A stretch of 58,254 nucleotides of DNA from Rhodopseudomonas faecalis (lineage in GTDB: Bacteria; Pseudomonadota; Alphaproteobacteria; Rhizobiales; Xanthobacteraceae). The position numbers and the translations under genes were made by a program. The stretch is taken from positions 1 through 58,254 of the forward strand of contig NZ_QJTI01000025.1 of the NCBI RefSeq assembly GCF_003217325.1, given 5' to 3'. Below the pieces are notes generated by a model. The model worked only from the letters and a program-made list of their open reading frames with translations. It was not told the DNA's origin and did no database searches. Shown here one piece after another: positions 18,056 through 26,573 of this stretch. The first letter of the stretch is position 1, and each line of letters begins with the position of its first letter.

Positions 18056-18322
18056 ATGGCCGATCGACCGCGCGACTTGGCTGATCGTTTGGCAGATCGT
18101 CTGGCTGATCGCTTGGCAGACCGGGCGGCGCCGCGCCGGCCGCCAGCCGACGGCTTTGTGCGCCAGACCTGGACGCTGCCGCGTGACCAGGCCCGCGATC
18201 AGGCGCGCGCCTTCCTCACCGCCTATCCGAAAGCCGCCTATATGAGCGCCGTCGAAAGCTGGCGCGAACTGCCCGGCGACCGCATCGAATTCACCGTGCG
18301 CCGGCTGCCGAGCGCAGATTAG
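18056..18322 (+). CDS. Small protein with tandem LADR repeats
   Basis: This 88-residue protein of unknown function begins with tandem LADR units (residues 8-23). A non-repetitive domain follows: DGFVRQTWTLPRDQARDQAR, then AYPKAAYMSAVESWRELPGDRIEFTVRRLP. The second half looks like a compact alpha/beta domain with an amphipathic helix and two strands. I recall similar short proteins in Bradyrhizobium, without known function. A GAGTCTCAAC leader precedes the ATG. It lies 74 bases upstream of radC on the same strand and is divergent from ku. Confidence 0.65.
   Translation: MADRPRDLADRLADRLADRLADRAAPRRPPADGFVRQTWTLPRDQARDQARAFLTAYPKAAYMSAVESWRELPGDRIEFTVRRLPSAD
18077..18124. repeat. 12-bp tandem repeat (x4), alternating as a 24-bp unit
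   Basis: Four 12-bp units, TTGGCTGATCGT / TTGGCAGATCGT / CTGGCTGATCGC / TTGGCAGACCGG, alternate CTGAT and CAGAT/CAGAC. This implies duplication of a 24-bp unit. They encode the LADR repeats of the small protein. Confidence 0.85.
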
Positions 18323-18396
18323 CGTGCCCGCAATTCCCGGTTGCAAATACCGACAGCCACGGCATGCTCTAGGCAAGATCCGGGGATGGGTGCCCG

Positions 18397-19113
18397 ATGG
18401 CAACCGAAAGCGACGAGGGCGGCCGGCCGGGCTTTGCCGACGCGCCGCACTATCATGGCCATCGCGAGCGGCTGCGCGAGCGTTTCCGCTCGGCCGGCGC
18501 CGACGCGCTGTCCGACTATGAATTATTGGAGCTGGTGCTGTTTCGCGCGCTGCCGCGACGCGACGTCAAACCGCTGGCCAAGGAGCTGATCACCAAATTC
18601 GGCTCCTTCGCCGAGACCGTGCACGCCTCGGAAGCGCGGCTGCGCGAGGTGCGCGGCCTTGGCGATGCCGCGATCATCGAGATCAGGCTGATCGCCGCGA
18701 CCTCGGCCCGGGTCGCCAAGGGCAAGCTGAAAAGCCGCGCGGTGCTGTCGTCCTGGACCGCGGTGCTGGATTATTGCCGCACTGCGATGGCGTTCGCCGA
18801 CAAGGAGCAGTTCCGGATTCTGTTTCTCGACAAGCGCAACCAGCTGATCGCCGACGAATTGCAGCAGATCGGCACGGTCGATCACACCCCGGTCTATCCG
18901 CGCGAGATCGTCAAGCGCGCGCTCGAGCTGTCAGCCTCGGCGATCATCCTGGTGCACAATCACCCGTCGGGTGATCCGACGCCGTCGGCCGCCGACATCC
19001 AGCTCACGCAATCGATCGTGGCGATCGCCGGCCCGCTCGGCATCGCGGTGCATGACCACATCATCGTCGGCAAGAATGGCCATGCCAGCCTGAAAGGGCT
19101 GCGGCTGATTTGA
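18397..19113 (+). CDS. radC: RadC-family JAMM/MPN domain protein
   Basis: The 238-residue protein has an N-terminal helix-hairpin-helix-like region ([27 protein letters not shown]) and a C-terminal JAMM metal site: [14 protein letters not shown], matching H-x-H-x7-S-x2-D. RadC was named for DNA repair but its true role is unsettled; the JAMM fold suggests a metallohydrolase. The ATG comes after a short gap from the LADR-repeat gene. A large palindromic repeat follows the stop. Confidence 0.93.
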   Translation: MATESDEGGRPGFADAPHYHGHRERLRERFRSAGADALSDYELLELVLFRALPRRDVKPLAKELITKFGSFAETVHASEARLREVRGLGDAAIIEIRLIAATSARVAKGKLKSRAVLSSWTAVLDYCRTAMAFADKEQFRILFLDKRNQLIADELQQIGTVDHTPVYPREIVKRALELSASAIILVHNHPSGDPTPSAADIQLTQSIVAIAGPLGIAVHDHIIVGKNGHASLKGLRLI

Positions 19114-19132
19114 TCGTAACTCAATCGAGACT

Positions 19133-19222
19133 CGTCATGCCCGCGCTTGTCGCGGGTATCCACGTCTTAACAGCGGAGCACGTTCAAAGACGTGGATGGC
19201 CGGGACGAGCCCGGCCATGACG
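19133..19222. repeat. 90-bp palindromic repeat, MITE-like core (copy 1)
   Basis: Core unit with ends CGTCATG and CATGACG, one arm with hairpin CCCGCG-CTTGT-CGCGGG, the other with hairpin GGCCGGG-ACGAG-CCCGGCC, and a middle dyad ATCCACGTCTT/AAGACGTGGAT. Same family as the copies at 29.2, 33.3, 33.8, 44.9 and 58.0 kb. The flank TACTATCAATCCGC at about 19252 resembles a decayed element end. Confidence 0.85.
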
Positions 19223-19273
19223 CGTGGAGAGGATCACTTCCCATCCGTTACTATCAATCCGCAGCGGCCTCGA

Positions 19274-19990
19274 TTACTGCCGCATCATCAGCAACGGGTC
19301 GGCGCTGTCGGGCGTCTTGCGCCACTGCGCGTTGTCGTCGGCCTCAAAGCGCCAGACCTCGCCGCGATCGGACATCAGCACCAACACGCCGCGTTCCAGC
19401 CGCCACATGGTCGGCGCAAAGCTGGTGACCATCGGGTCGCAACGCGGTTTCAGGAACGCCGCGAAATTGTCGGGCGTCGCCGCTTCGGTGTTGGTCAGCG
19501 TCAGCCCGCAAATCGCGCGGCCGCTGCCGCGCACCATCGACCAGTCGCCGATCATCTGATCCATCGACTTGGCGAGCGAGCGCGCCGCCGCGAGGTTCTG
19601 CAGAATGTAGATGCCTTCGCCGCTGCGCATACCCTCAAAAATGCCGCTCTCGACTTCGGTGAGATCGATCACCGACTGGCCGGCGGCATCTTGCAGCCGC
19701 ACGATGTCGAGCCCTTTCACCGACCAGGACGCGATGTCCTTGGTGAATGGCAGCGCCGCGGTGCAGCCTGGTTCGAACTCCAGCTTCAACCCTTGCGGCG
19801 TGGTGTCCGGCTTCAGCGTCACCACACAGGTCTTGCTGCGCTCGGTGGTGGACAGCTCCCACTGCCCGACCATCGCCTTGGTGAGCTTGGAGCCATCATC
19901 AGCCCGGGCCGCGCCGGGCATCAATATCGCCGCCAGCAGCGCGACTAGCACTCCTGCGGCTTGAGTTCTCCGGCACGCGCGCTTGGACAT
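19274..19990 (-). CDS. Secreted protein with two AprI/Inh (protease-inhibitor-like) domains
   Basis: The 238-residue product has a signal peptide (residues 1-30, ending GAARA). It then carries two similar halves, each starting GxW and holding a cysteine pair: GQWELSTTERSKTC (Cys55/Cys76) and GDWSMVRGSGRAIC (Cys161/Cys184). This matches the Inh fold, in which a disulfide-bound barrel blocks alkaline metalloproteases. Known inhibitors carry one such domain of about 100 residues, so the tandem form is notable. The ATG at 19990, after a GGGGG site, is 14 bases beyond the dehydrogenase stop, placing it last in the ABC operon. No target protease is near. Confidence 0.78.
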   Translation of the reverse strand: MSKRACRRTQAAGVLVALLAAILMPGAARADDGSKLTKAMVGQWELSTTERSKTCVVTLKPDTTPQGLKLEFEPGCTAALPFTKDIASWSVKGLDIVRLQDAAGQSVIDLTEVESGIFEGMRSGEGIYILQNLAAARSLAKSMDQMIGDWSMVRGSGRAICGLTLTNTEAATPDNFAAFLKPRCDPMVTSFAPTMWRLERGVLVLMSDRGEVWRFEADDNAQWRKTPDSADPLLMMRQ

Positions 19991-20004
19991 TCGATCGCCC
20001 CCGA

Positions 20005-20985
20005 TCAACGGCTCCACACCGGCGTTTCCACCACCGGCGTCAAAGGCGGCTTGCCGGCGAACCACGCCTTGAGATTATCGACCACCAGCTGGTCCATGGC
20101 ATTGCGCGTCACCACCGAGGCTGAGCCGATATGCGGCAGCAGCACGACATTGGACATCGCGCGCAATTCCTCGGGCACGTTCGGCTCATCGGCGAACACA
20201 TCAAGCCCGGCGGCCAGGATCGTTCCCGAGCGCAGCGCCTGGATCAGCGCCGGCTCATCGACCACCGAGCCGCGCGCGACATTGATCAGCACGCCGCGCG
20301 GGCCGAGCGCCTGCAGCACCTCGGCGTTGATCAGCTTGGCGGTGCTGGCACCGCCCGGCGTGATCACCATCAGCGTATCGACGTCGCGCGCCATCGCCAC
20401 CAGATCGGCATAGTACGGATAGAGCATGCCGGCGACGCGGTTGCGGCAGTGATAGACCACCGGCACCCGCGAGGCATCGAGCCGACGCGCGATCGCCTGG
20501 CCGATCCGGCCCATGCCGACCATGCCGACCTTGCGGTCGCGCAGCGAGCCGACGCTGAGCGGATAATTCTGAGTCTGCCACAGCCCGCAGCGCACATAGC
20601 GGTCGGCCTGGATGAATTCGCGCAGCGTGGCGATCAACAGCCCGAGCGCGGTATCGGCGACCTCTTCGGTCAGCACGTCCGGGGTGTTGGTGACCACGAT
20701 GCGATGTTCGCGCGCATAGCCAAGGTCGATATGGTCGTAGCCGACCCCGAAGGTGGCGATGATTTCCAGCCGCGGAAAGCGCGCCAGCTGCGCCGCGCGC
20801 AGTGGTACCAGGCTGGTGACGCCGATGCCGCGCACACGCTCGGCGACCTCGGCCGGCAACTGCGCCAGCGACGTGTCATCGACCGCGCTGTGCAGCCGGA
20901 AACTGTCTGAAAATCCATTCTCAATCAGCCGCTTGCGCGGGCCGAACAGCAGCAGATCGGTTTTCTGCGATGGTCCAATTGCCAT
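20005..20985 (-). CDS. D-isomer-specific 2-hydroxyacid dehydrogenase
   Basis: The 326-residue enzyme is of the NAD(P)-dependent 2-hydroxyacid dehydrogenase family. It has a Rossmann motif VGMVGMGRIGQAIA (about residue 150), the catalytic Arg in NVARGSVVDE, Glu in DVFADEPNVPEEL and His in LLPHIGSAS. It likely reduces a 2-keto acid such as glyoxylate or hydroxypyruvate; the true substrate is unknown. The ATG overlaps the permease stop (TGATG), so it is translated with the ABC transporter, suggesting it processes the imported compound. Confidence 0.88.
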   Translation of the reverse strand: MAIGPSQKTDLLLFGPRKRLIENGFSDSFRLHSAVDDTSLAQLPAEVAERVRGIGVTSLVPLRAAQLARFPRLEIIATFGVGYDHIDLGYAREHRIVVTNTPDVLTEEVADTALGLLIATLREFIQADRYVRCGLWQTQNYPLSVGSLRDRKVGMVGMGRIGQAIARRLDASRVPVVYHCRNRVAGMLYPYYADLVAMARDVDTLMVITPGGASTAKLINAEVLQALGPRGVLINVARGSVVDEPALIQALRSGTILAAGLDVFADEPNVPEELRAMSNVVLLPHIGSASVVTRNAMDQLVVDNLKAWFAGKPPLTPVVETPVWSR

Positions 20986-21770
20986 CAATTGTCTTTCCCC
21001 AACGCGCTCTCATGCCAGCGTCGCAGCGCCAAATGCGACGCCCAGGCGAGACCCGCATAAATGACAATGCCCGCGGCCGAGAGCAACAGCAAGGCGGCGA
21101 ACATCCGCGGAATGTTGAGCCGGTAGCTCGACTCGGCGATGCGGTAGGCAAGTCCGGAGCCGGCGCCGGCCGAGCCGGCCGCGATCTCGGCCACCACCGC
21201 GCCGATCAGCGACAGCCCGCCGGCGATGCGCAGCCCGCCCAGCATCTGCGGCAGCGCGGCCGGCAATTTCAGATAGAGCAGCGTCTGCAATCGCGAGGCG
21301 CCATAGAGCCGAAACAGCCCAACCAGATTGCGATCGACCGAGGCCAGCCCGAGCGTGGTATTGGCCAGCACCGGAAAGAACGCCACGATGAACGCGCACA
21401 CCACCACCGCGGTCGGCTGCGGCAGATAGATCAGCAACAGCGGCGCGATCGCGATCACCGGCGTCACCTGCAAGATGATGGCGTAAGGCAATAGCGCGAA
21501 TTCCAGCCAGCGCGACTGATTGAACAGGATCGCCAGCGCCGTGCCGCCGAGCGCCGCGGCGACAAAGCCCTGCAATGTGGTGAGCAGCGTCACCGCCAGC
21601 GATTGCGACAGCACCGGCCAATCATTGACCAGCGTCGTCAGCACCAGGCCGGGCCCGGGCAGCACATAGGGCGGAATGGCGTTGATGGTCACGACCGCAT
21701 GCCAAGCGGCGATCGCGCCGGCGAACACCACCACCGGCAGCGCGATCCGCAGCAGCCGCACCCCGGTCAT
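20985..21770 (-). CDS. ABC transporter permease (SsuC/TauC/ThiX type)
   Basis: This 261-residue protein has about six membrane helices. The EAA loop (GASRLQTLLYLKLPAALPQMLGGLRI) contacts the ATPase. It is of the binding-protein-dependent type that serves sulfonate, taurine, nitrate or pyrimidine uptake. Its start overlaps the end of the ATPase gene by four bases and its stop overlaps the dehydrogenase start. Confidence 0.9.
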   Translation of the reverse strand: MTGVRLLRIALPVVVFAGAIAAWHAVVTINAIPPYVLPGPGLVLTTLVNDWPVLSQSLAVTLLTTLQGFVAAALGGTALAILFNQSRWLEFALLPYAIILQVTPVIAIAPLLLIYLPQPTAVVVCAFIVAFFPVLANTTLGLASVDRNLVGLFRLYGASRLQTLLYLKLPAALPQMLGGLRIAGGLSLIGAVVAEIAAGSAGAGSGLAYRIAESSYRLNIPRMFAALLLLSAAGIVIYAGLAWASHLALRRWHESALGKDN

Positions 21771-22582
21771 CGGCCCTCCGTGGGATCGGCGGTGCGGGCC
21801 AGCGCCTCAGCGACCACGCGGCAATGGGCGGCATAATCCGCCGTCATCCGGAACGCTTCGCCGCGCGGCTCGGCGGCGTTGATGCCAAATTCGTCGGCGA
21901 TCTTGCCGGGACGCGGTGTCATCACCAAAACGCGCTGCGCGAGATAGACCGACTCATAGACCGAGTGGGTCACGAAGATCACGGTCTTGCCGAGCTCGCG
22001 CCACAGCATGAGCAGGTCGTTGTTGAGCCGAAACCGCGTGATCTCATCAAGCGCGGCGAATGGCTCATCGAGCAGCAGAATGTCGGGATCGGTGACCAGC
22101 GCTCGCGCCAGCGCGGCGCGCATCTTCATGCCACCGGACAATTCGCGCGGCATGGCCCCCGCAAAATCGCGCAGCCCGACCTGGGCCAGCACGGCCATCA
22201 CCCGCGGCTCGATCTCCGCGCGCGGCACATGGCTAAGCTTCAGCGGCAGGCCGACATTGCCGCGCACGCTCGCCCACGGCATCAAGGTCGGCTCCTGAAA
22301 CACCACGCCGATCGCATGGCCGCTGCCGGAACGCGCACGGCGGGACGCGATCCGCACCGTGCCGCTGCTCGGCTCGGCAAGGCCCGCGACCAGGCGCAGC
22401 GCGGTCGATTTGCCGCAGCCCGACGGCCCGACCAGCGCGACGAACTCGCCGCGCTTAACGGTGAGATCGAACGGCCCGAGCGCCAGCACGCCATTGCGAT
22501 AGCGCTTGGTAACGGCCTGGAGCCGCACCACAGCCTCGGCCGCCGCATCGTCAGTCACGTTCGAGGCTGCGGACCCGGCCAT
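21767..22582 (-). CDS. ABC transporter ATP-binding protein (SsuB/TauB type)
   Basis: This is a 271-residue ATPase with Walker A GPSGCGKST, signature LSGGM, Walker B ILLLDEP and a downstream switch His (VIFVTHSVYE). It energises the permease encoded next to it. The ATG at 22582 lies 10 bases after the stop of the binding-protein gene. An in-frame extension of 45 residues reaches into that gene and is rejected. Confidence 0.92.
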   Translation of the reverse strand: MAGSAASNVTDDAAAEAVVRLQAVTKRYRNGVLALGPFDLTVKRGEFVALVGPSGCGKSTALRLVAGLAEPSSGTVRIASRRARSGSGHAIGVVFQEPTLMPWASVRGNVGLPLKLSHVPRAEIEPRVMAVLAQVGLRDFAGAMPRELSGGMKMRAALARALVTDPDILLLDEPFAALDEITRFRLNNDLLMLWRELGKTVIFVTHSVYESVYLAQRVLVMTPRPGKIADEFGINAAEPRGEAFRMTADYAAHCRVVAEALARTADPTEGR

Positions 22583-22592
22583 CGCGTGCCGC

Positions 22593-23612
22593 CTACTGCC
22601 GGGGACGCAGGTCGATGCCGACGGCCTTGTTGGTGAATTGCAGCGTGTAGGATTTGCGGAAATCGAGGTCGCGGCGAATCGCGCCGGCGCGCGACATCTT
22701 GTCGAAGAACTCGGCAATCCGGGTGTCCGACATCGCGCCGATGCCGTTGCGCAGCGTATCGCCGGAATCGACGATGCCGTGCTGCTTCATCTTGTCGATC
22801 GAATAGGCGAGCTGCTCATCGGTCATTTCCGGATTGAGCTGCTTGATCATGTCATTGCCGGCTTTGTTGTCGCCGTACAGATACGTGTACCAGCCGATCA
22901 CCGAGGCATCGACAAAGCGCTGCACCAGATCGGGCTTGGTTTCGGTCAGCTCGCGGCGGGTTTCGATCAGGGTGGAGTAGCCGCTCAAGCCATAATCGGC
23001 GAGCAGCAGCACGGTCGGCTTGAAGCCGGCCTGCTTCTCGATCGCGAACGGCTCGGACGTGACGTAGCCCTGCATCGCGCTGTTGCGATCATAGAGGAAC
23101 GGCTGCGGATTGAAGGTGTAGGGTTTCACGCGCTCAGCGCTAAAGCCATGCTCCGACTTCAGCCACTGAAAGTAGCTGGCGATACCTTCCTTGGAGATGA
23201 ACAGCGTCATCGGCTTGAGGTCAGCGAGCTTGGTGACATTGCTGTCCGGATGCGCGAGCAGCACCTGCGGGTCTTTCTGGAACATCGCCGCCACCGTCAC
23301 CACCGGCACGTTGTTGGCAACCGCGTCGAACGATTGCAGCGTGTTGGCGCACATGAAGAAATCGAGCTTGCCGGCGATCAGCAGCGTGCGGTTGTTGACG
23401 CTCGGCCCACCGGGCACGATGGTGACATCCAGGCCATAGCGCTTGTAGGTGCCGTCAGCGAGCGCCTGGAAGAAACCGCCATGCTCGGCCTCGGCCACCC
23501 AATTGGTGCCGAACGACACCTTGTCGAGCTTGTCGTCGGCCGCGCCCGGCAGCACCGACGCCAGCAGCAGCCAACCCGCGGTGAGCGTGCGCCACAGGAC
23601 TGCCGAACTCAT
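22593..23612 (-). CDS. NMT1/THI5-type periplasmic binding protein
   Basis: The 339-residue product has a signal peptide (to about ASVLPGAADD). The body resembles ThiY/NMT1-like and TauA-like binding proteins (VSFGTNWVAEAEHGGFFQALADG, GLDVTIVPGGPSVNNRTLLIAG). Relatives bind formylaminopyrimidines, taurine, nitrate or riboflavin. The aromatic and acidic residues here suggest a small nitrogenous or aromatic ligand, which is only inference. A GGAG site stands before the ATG at 23612. It is the first gene of the five-gene minus-strand operon and is divergent from the creatininase gene. Confidence 0.87.
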   Translation of the reverse strand: MSSAVLWRTLTAGWLLLASVLPGAADDKLDKVSFGTNWVAEAEHGGFFQALADGTYKRYGLDVTIVPGGPSVNNRTLLIAGKLDFFMCANTLQSFDAVANNVPVVTVAAMFQKDPQVLLAHPDSNVTKLADLKPMTLFISKEGIASYFQWLKSEHGFSAERVKPYTFNPQPFLYDRNSAMQGYVTSEPFAIEKQAGFKPTVLLLADYGLSGYSTLIETRRELTETKPDLVQRFVDASVIGWYTYLYGDNKAGNDMIKQLNPEMTDEQLAYSIDKMKQHGIVDSGDTLRNGIGAMSDTRIAEFFDKMSRAGAIRRDLDFRKSYTLQFTNKAVGIDLRPRQ

Positions 23613-23734
23613 ATTGCCACTCCATTGATGATGGGCGCCCACAATCGGCCCAAGATGGGCTTGCTGGCGCTTCGCGGGCATTGTAGCGGACTGGCTGCCG
23701 TGCCCGCAAACGTCAGCAGAGATCAGGCCGACCG

Positions 23735-24547
23735 ATGACCGCAACTCCCCCTCGCGACTGGACCGCGCTGCGCTGGCCGGACCTCGCCGCCGCCGACACC
23801 GCCAATTGGATCGCGGTGCTGCCGCTCGCCGCCACCGAGCAGCATGGCCCGCATCTGCCGCTCGGCACCGATATCCTGATCGCGGAAGCCTATCTGGCGC
23901 GGGTAAAGCAGCTCTTGGCGCCGAGCGTGCCGGCGAGTTTCCTGCCGCTGCAAAACATCGGCCTGTCCAGCGAGCACGGCGACTTTCCCGGCACGCTGAC
24001 GCTGCCGCCCGATGTCGTGATCAATAGCTGGCTGGCGATTGGCGACAGCGTCGCCGCCGCGGGCCTGCGCAAGATGGTGCTGGTCACCAGCCATGGCGGC
24101 AACAGCGCGGCGATGACGCTGGCGGCGCAGGAGCTGCGCGCCCGGCACGGCATGCTGGCGGTCACCACCTCATGGGCACGGTTCGGCGTGCCGGACGGTT
24201 TGTTCAGCGCCGACGAACTGCGCCACGGCATTCATGGCGGCGCGATCGAGACCTCGATCATGCTGGCCCATGCGCCGCAGCTCGTTGACCTGGAGCGCAT
24301 CGATAATTTCCAATCGGCCGGGCAGACGATGGCGCAGGACTATCGCTGGCTATCGACGCAGCGGCCGGCGCCGATGGCCTGGCAGACTCAGGATCTACAT
24401 GAGAGCGGCGCGGTCGGCGATGCCAGAGAGGCCAGCGCCGACAAGGGCCGGCAGTTGATCGATCATGGCGCGCGGGCGTTTTGCGAACTGCTTGAAGATG
24501 TGGCGCGCTTCGATCTTGCAGCGCTCGATCGCGCGCCGCAGGTCTGA
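23735..24547 (+). CDS. Creatininase-family amidohydrolase
   Basis: This 270-residue metalloenzyme of the creatininase/FAPy-deformylase/MftE fold has EQHGPHLPLGTD (Glu, His and Asp ligands near residues 34-45), VTSHGGNSA and HGGAIETS. Family members hydrolyse creatinine, N-formyl pyrimidine intermediates or peptides. Divergence from an NMT1-type transporter recalls thiamine-pyrimidine salvage, where a related enzyme deformylates imported FAPy; this assignment is a hypothesis. The ATP-grasp gene begins 20 bases after its stop. Confidence 0.88.
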   Translation: MTATPPRDWTALRWPDLAAADTANWIAVLPLAATEQHGPHLPLGTDILIAEAYLARVKQLLAPSVPASFLPLQNIGLSSEHGDFPGTLTLPPDVVINSWLAIGDSVAAAGLRKMVLVTSHGGNSAAMTLAAQELRARHGMLAVTTSWARFGVPDGLFSADELRHGIHGGAIETSIMLAHAPQLVDLERIDNFQSAGQTMAQDYRWLSTQRPAPMAWQTQDLHESGAVGDAREASADKGRQLIDHGARAFCELLEDVARFDLAALDRAPQV

Positions 24548-24567
24548 GCCGCACCGGAATATTCGCC

Positions 24568-25524
24568 ATGCCTTACACTGAGCGCGTGATCGTCAGGGTC
24601 ATCAAGGATTATTGCCAGCAGCGCGGCATCAAGGTCGAGCAGCGGCTCGACGGCTGGCTGGTGGTGCTGCATGGCGGCGGGTTCAAGCACTTCGTCTATG
24701 GCTATGACATCGGCCTGAACAGCGCGGTGGTGCATCGCATCGCCAATGACAAATCCGCGACCGCCGAGCTTTTGAGCGCCGAGGGCGTCGCCTGCGTGCC
24801 GCACACGCTGTTCATGAATCCAAAGCAGTTCAAATACACGCCGACCGCAGGCAACTGGGCGCCGATGCTGGCGCTGCTCGCCGAGCACCCGAGCGGCGTG
24901 GTGCTGAAACCCAATGAGGGCACTTGCGGCTATCTGGTCGCCAAAGCCACCAGCGAGCTTGAGCTGGAACAGGCCGCCAGCGCGATCTTCGCCGTGCAGC
25001 AGAATCTGGCGATCGCGCCCTATCTCGACATTGAGCGCGAGGTGCGCGTGGTGCTGCTCGATCGGCAGCCGCAGGTGGTTTACGAAAAGATGCGGCCGAC
25101 GATTGCCGGCGACGGCGAACGCTCGGTGCTGGAGCTGCTACGCGCCAGGCTGCCGCTGGAACGGCTTGCCGTGCTACTGCCGGCGCTGGCGCAAAGCGGC
25201 ACCGCGCTCGACGCCGTGCTGCCGCAGGGGCAGAAGCTGGTGCTCGACTGGCGCCATAATCTTGATCTCGGCGCGCAGCCCGAACTGCTCAGCGACGGCC
25301 CGGTGCGCACCGCCAGCGTTGAACTCGCCAGCCGCGCCGCCGCCGCGATCGGACTGCGGTTCGGCGCGGTCGACGTGATCTTTGAACAGGGCGCGCCGCG
25401 CATTCTCGAAATCAATTCGGGGGTGATGATGGAGTCGCTGCACGGCCGCTATCCGGACATCGTGGAAGCCGTGTATCGCGCCGCGCTCGATCAGGTGTTG
25501 GCGGCATCAGCCCGCCAGAACTAG
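24568..25524 (+). CDS. ATP-grasp ligase (RimK-like)
   Basis: The 318-residue protein has an N-terminal domain (HFVYGYDIGLNSAVVHRIANDKSATAELL) typical of the pre-ATP-grasp region, a nucleotide-binding segment VVLKPNEGTCGYLV, and the metal-binding end motif RILEINSGVMMESL. Such enzymes join a carboxylate to an amine through an acyl phosphate, as in glutathione or RimK-type glutamylation. It is second in an operon with the creatininase. Together they may modify and then cleave an amide, but the substrate is unknown. Confidence 0.82.
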   Translation: MPYTERVIVRVIKDYCQQRGIKVEQRLDGWLVVLHGGGFKHFVYGYDIGLNSAVVHRIANDKSATAELLSAEGVACVPHTLFMNPKQFKYTPTAGNWAPMLALLAEHPSGVVLKPNEGTCGYLVAKATSELELEQAASAIFAVQQNLAIAPYLDIEREVRVVLLDRQPQVVYEKMRPTIAGDGERSVLELLRARLPLERLAVLLPALAQSGTALDAVLPQGQKLVLDWRHNLDLGAQPELLSDGPVRTASVELASRAAAAIGLRFGAVDVIFEQGAPRILEINSGVMMESLHGRYPDIVEAVYRAALDQVLAASARQN

Positions 25525-25582
25525 GCGCCACGTTTTCTACACTCGAAAATGCGGTCCCCGGCGCCGCAGCGGCGGCGCGGGC

Positions 25583-25659
<77 letters not shown>

Positions 25660-25855
25660 GAAGCCCGCGAATTGCGGGCACGCGCGGCTTCATAGCAGAG
25701 CGGATGGCGGCTCGCCAGCCCCGGCGGGGCGGCGGCGCGCTGCCGTCCCAGCGCCGGCGCACGGCGTCCCGCTGTTGAACCGCCGCCTTGTTGCCGTCTT
25801 GTATTGGACAAATGGTTCTCTATGTCCCTGCAGGGATACGCGACGGGAGGCGACC

Positions 25856-26443
25856 ATGGGTCTGATGGATATCCTGAACGGTATGCAGAATGGCCCGCGC
25901 GGGCCATCCGATCCGCAAGCCAAGGGCGGCACCTCGCCGATCACCATGGCGATCCTCGCTCTGCTGGCCTACAAGGCCTACAAGCATCTCACTGACCGGC
26001 CGGACGCCCCGCCGCCCTATCCGCCCCCCTACCCGCAGCAGGGCAACCGCACCTCGGTTCCGCATTCCGGTAGTCCGGTCAACACGGGTTCGTCTGGCGG
26101 CCTCAGCGATTTGCTGAAAGGCGGCCTCGGCGGCCTGCTGGCCGGCGGCGCGGCCGGCAGCATTCTCAGCGGCGGACTCAATGATCTGCTGCGCCAGTTC
26201 CAGCAGAGCGGCCATGGCGACGATGCCGATTCCTGGGTGCGGCGCGGCCCGAACCAGCAGATTTCACCCAACGATCTCGCCAGCGCGCTCGGCGCTGATC
26301 AGCTCGACGCGCTGTCATCGCAGACCGGGTTGTCGCGCGATGAACTGCTCGATGGCTTGAGCCGTTATTTGCCCGATGTGGTCGATCAGCTGACGCCGGA
26401 CGGCCGCCTGCCGACCGACGACGAAGCGTCGCGCTGGGTGTGA
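25856..26443 (+). CDS. YidB/DUF937-family protein
   Basis: The 195-residue protein begins MGLMDILNGMQNGPRGPSD, has a proline-rich linker, a glycine-rich LLKGGLGGLLAGGAAGSILSGGL segment and the conserved DUF937 end (NQQISPNDLASALGADQLDALSSQTGLSRDELL, LPDVVDQLTPDGRLP). The family is widespread; its function is poorly known. A strong GGGAGG site five bases before this ATG decides against an upstream in-frame start. Confidence 0.87.
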   Translation: MGLMDILNGMQNGPRGPSDPQAKGGTSPITMAILALLAYKAYKHLTDRPDAPPPYPPPYPQQGNRTSVPHSGSPVNTGSSGGLSDLLKGGLGGLLAGGAAGSILSGGLNDLLRQFQQSGHGDDADSWVRRGPNQQISPNDLASALGADQLDALSSQTGLSRDELLDGLSRYLPDVVDQLTPDGRLPTDDEASRWV

Positions 26444-26573
26444 ACCAGCGCGGCTCTGGCGCGTTACCCGCTGCGGTTCCGTGCCAGGAACCAGGCTCAG
26501 TCACCTACGGGCGCTTCGGTAAGCGCCGGGGTGGTGATTGCTGCAAGCCACCCTGCTGGAAGAGGACCAAGCT

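Noticed and set aside
16942-18124. Tandem repeats as a possible CRISPR array
   Set aside because: Units are 12-15 bp without spacers and lie in coding frames.
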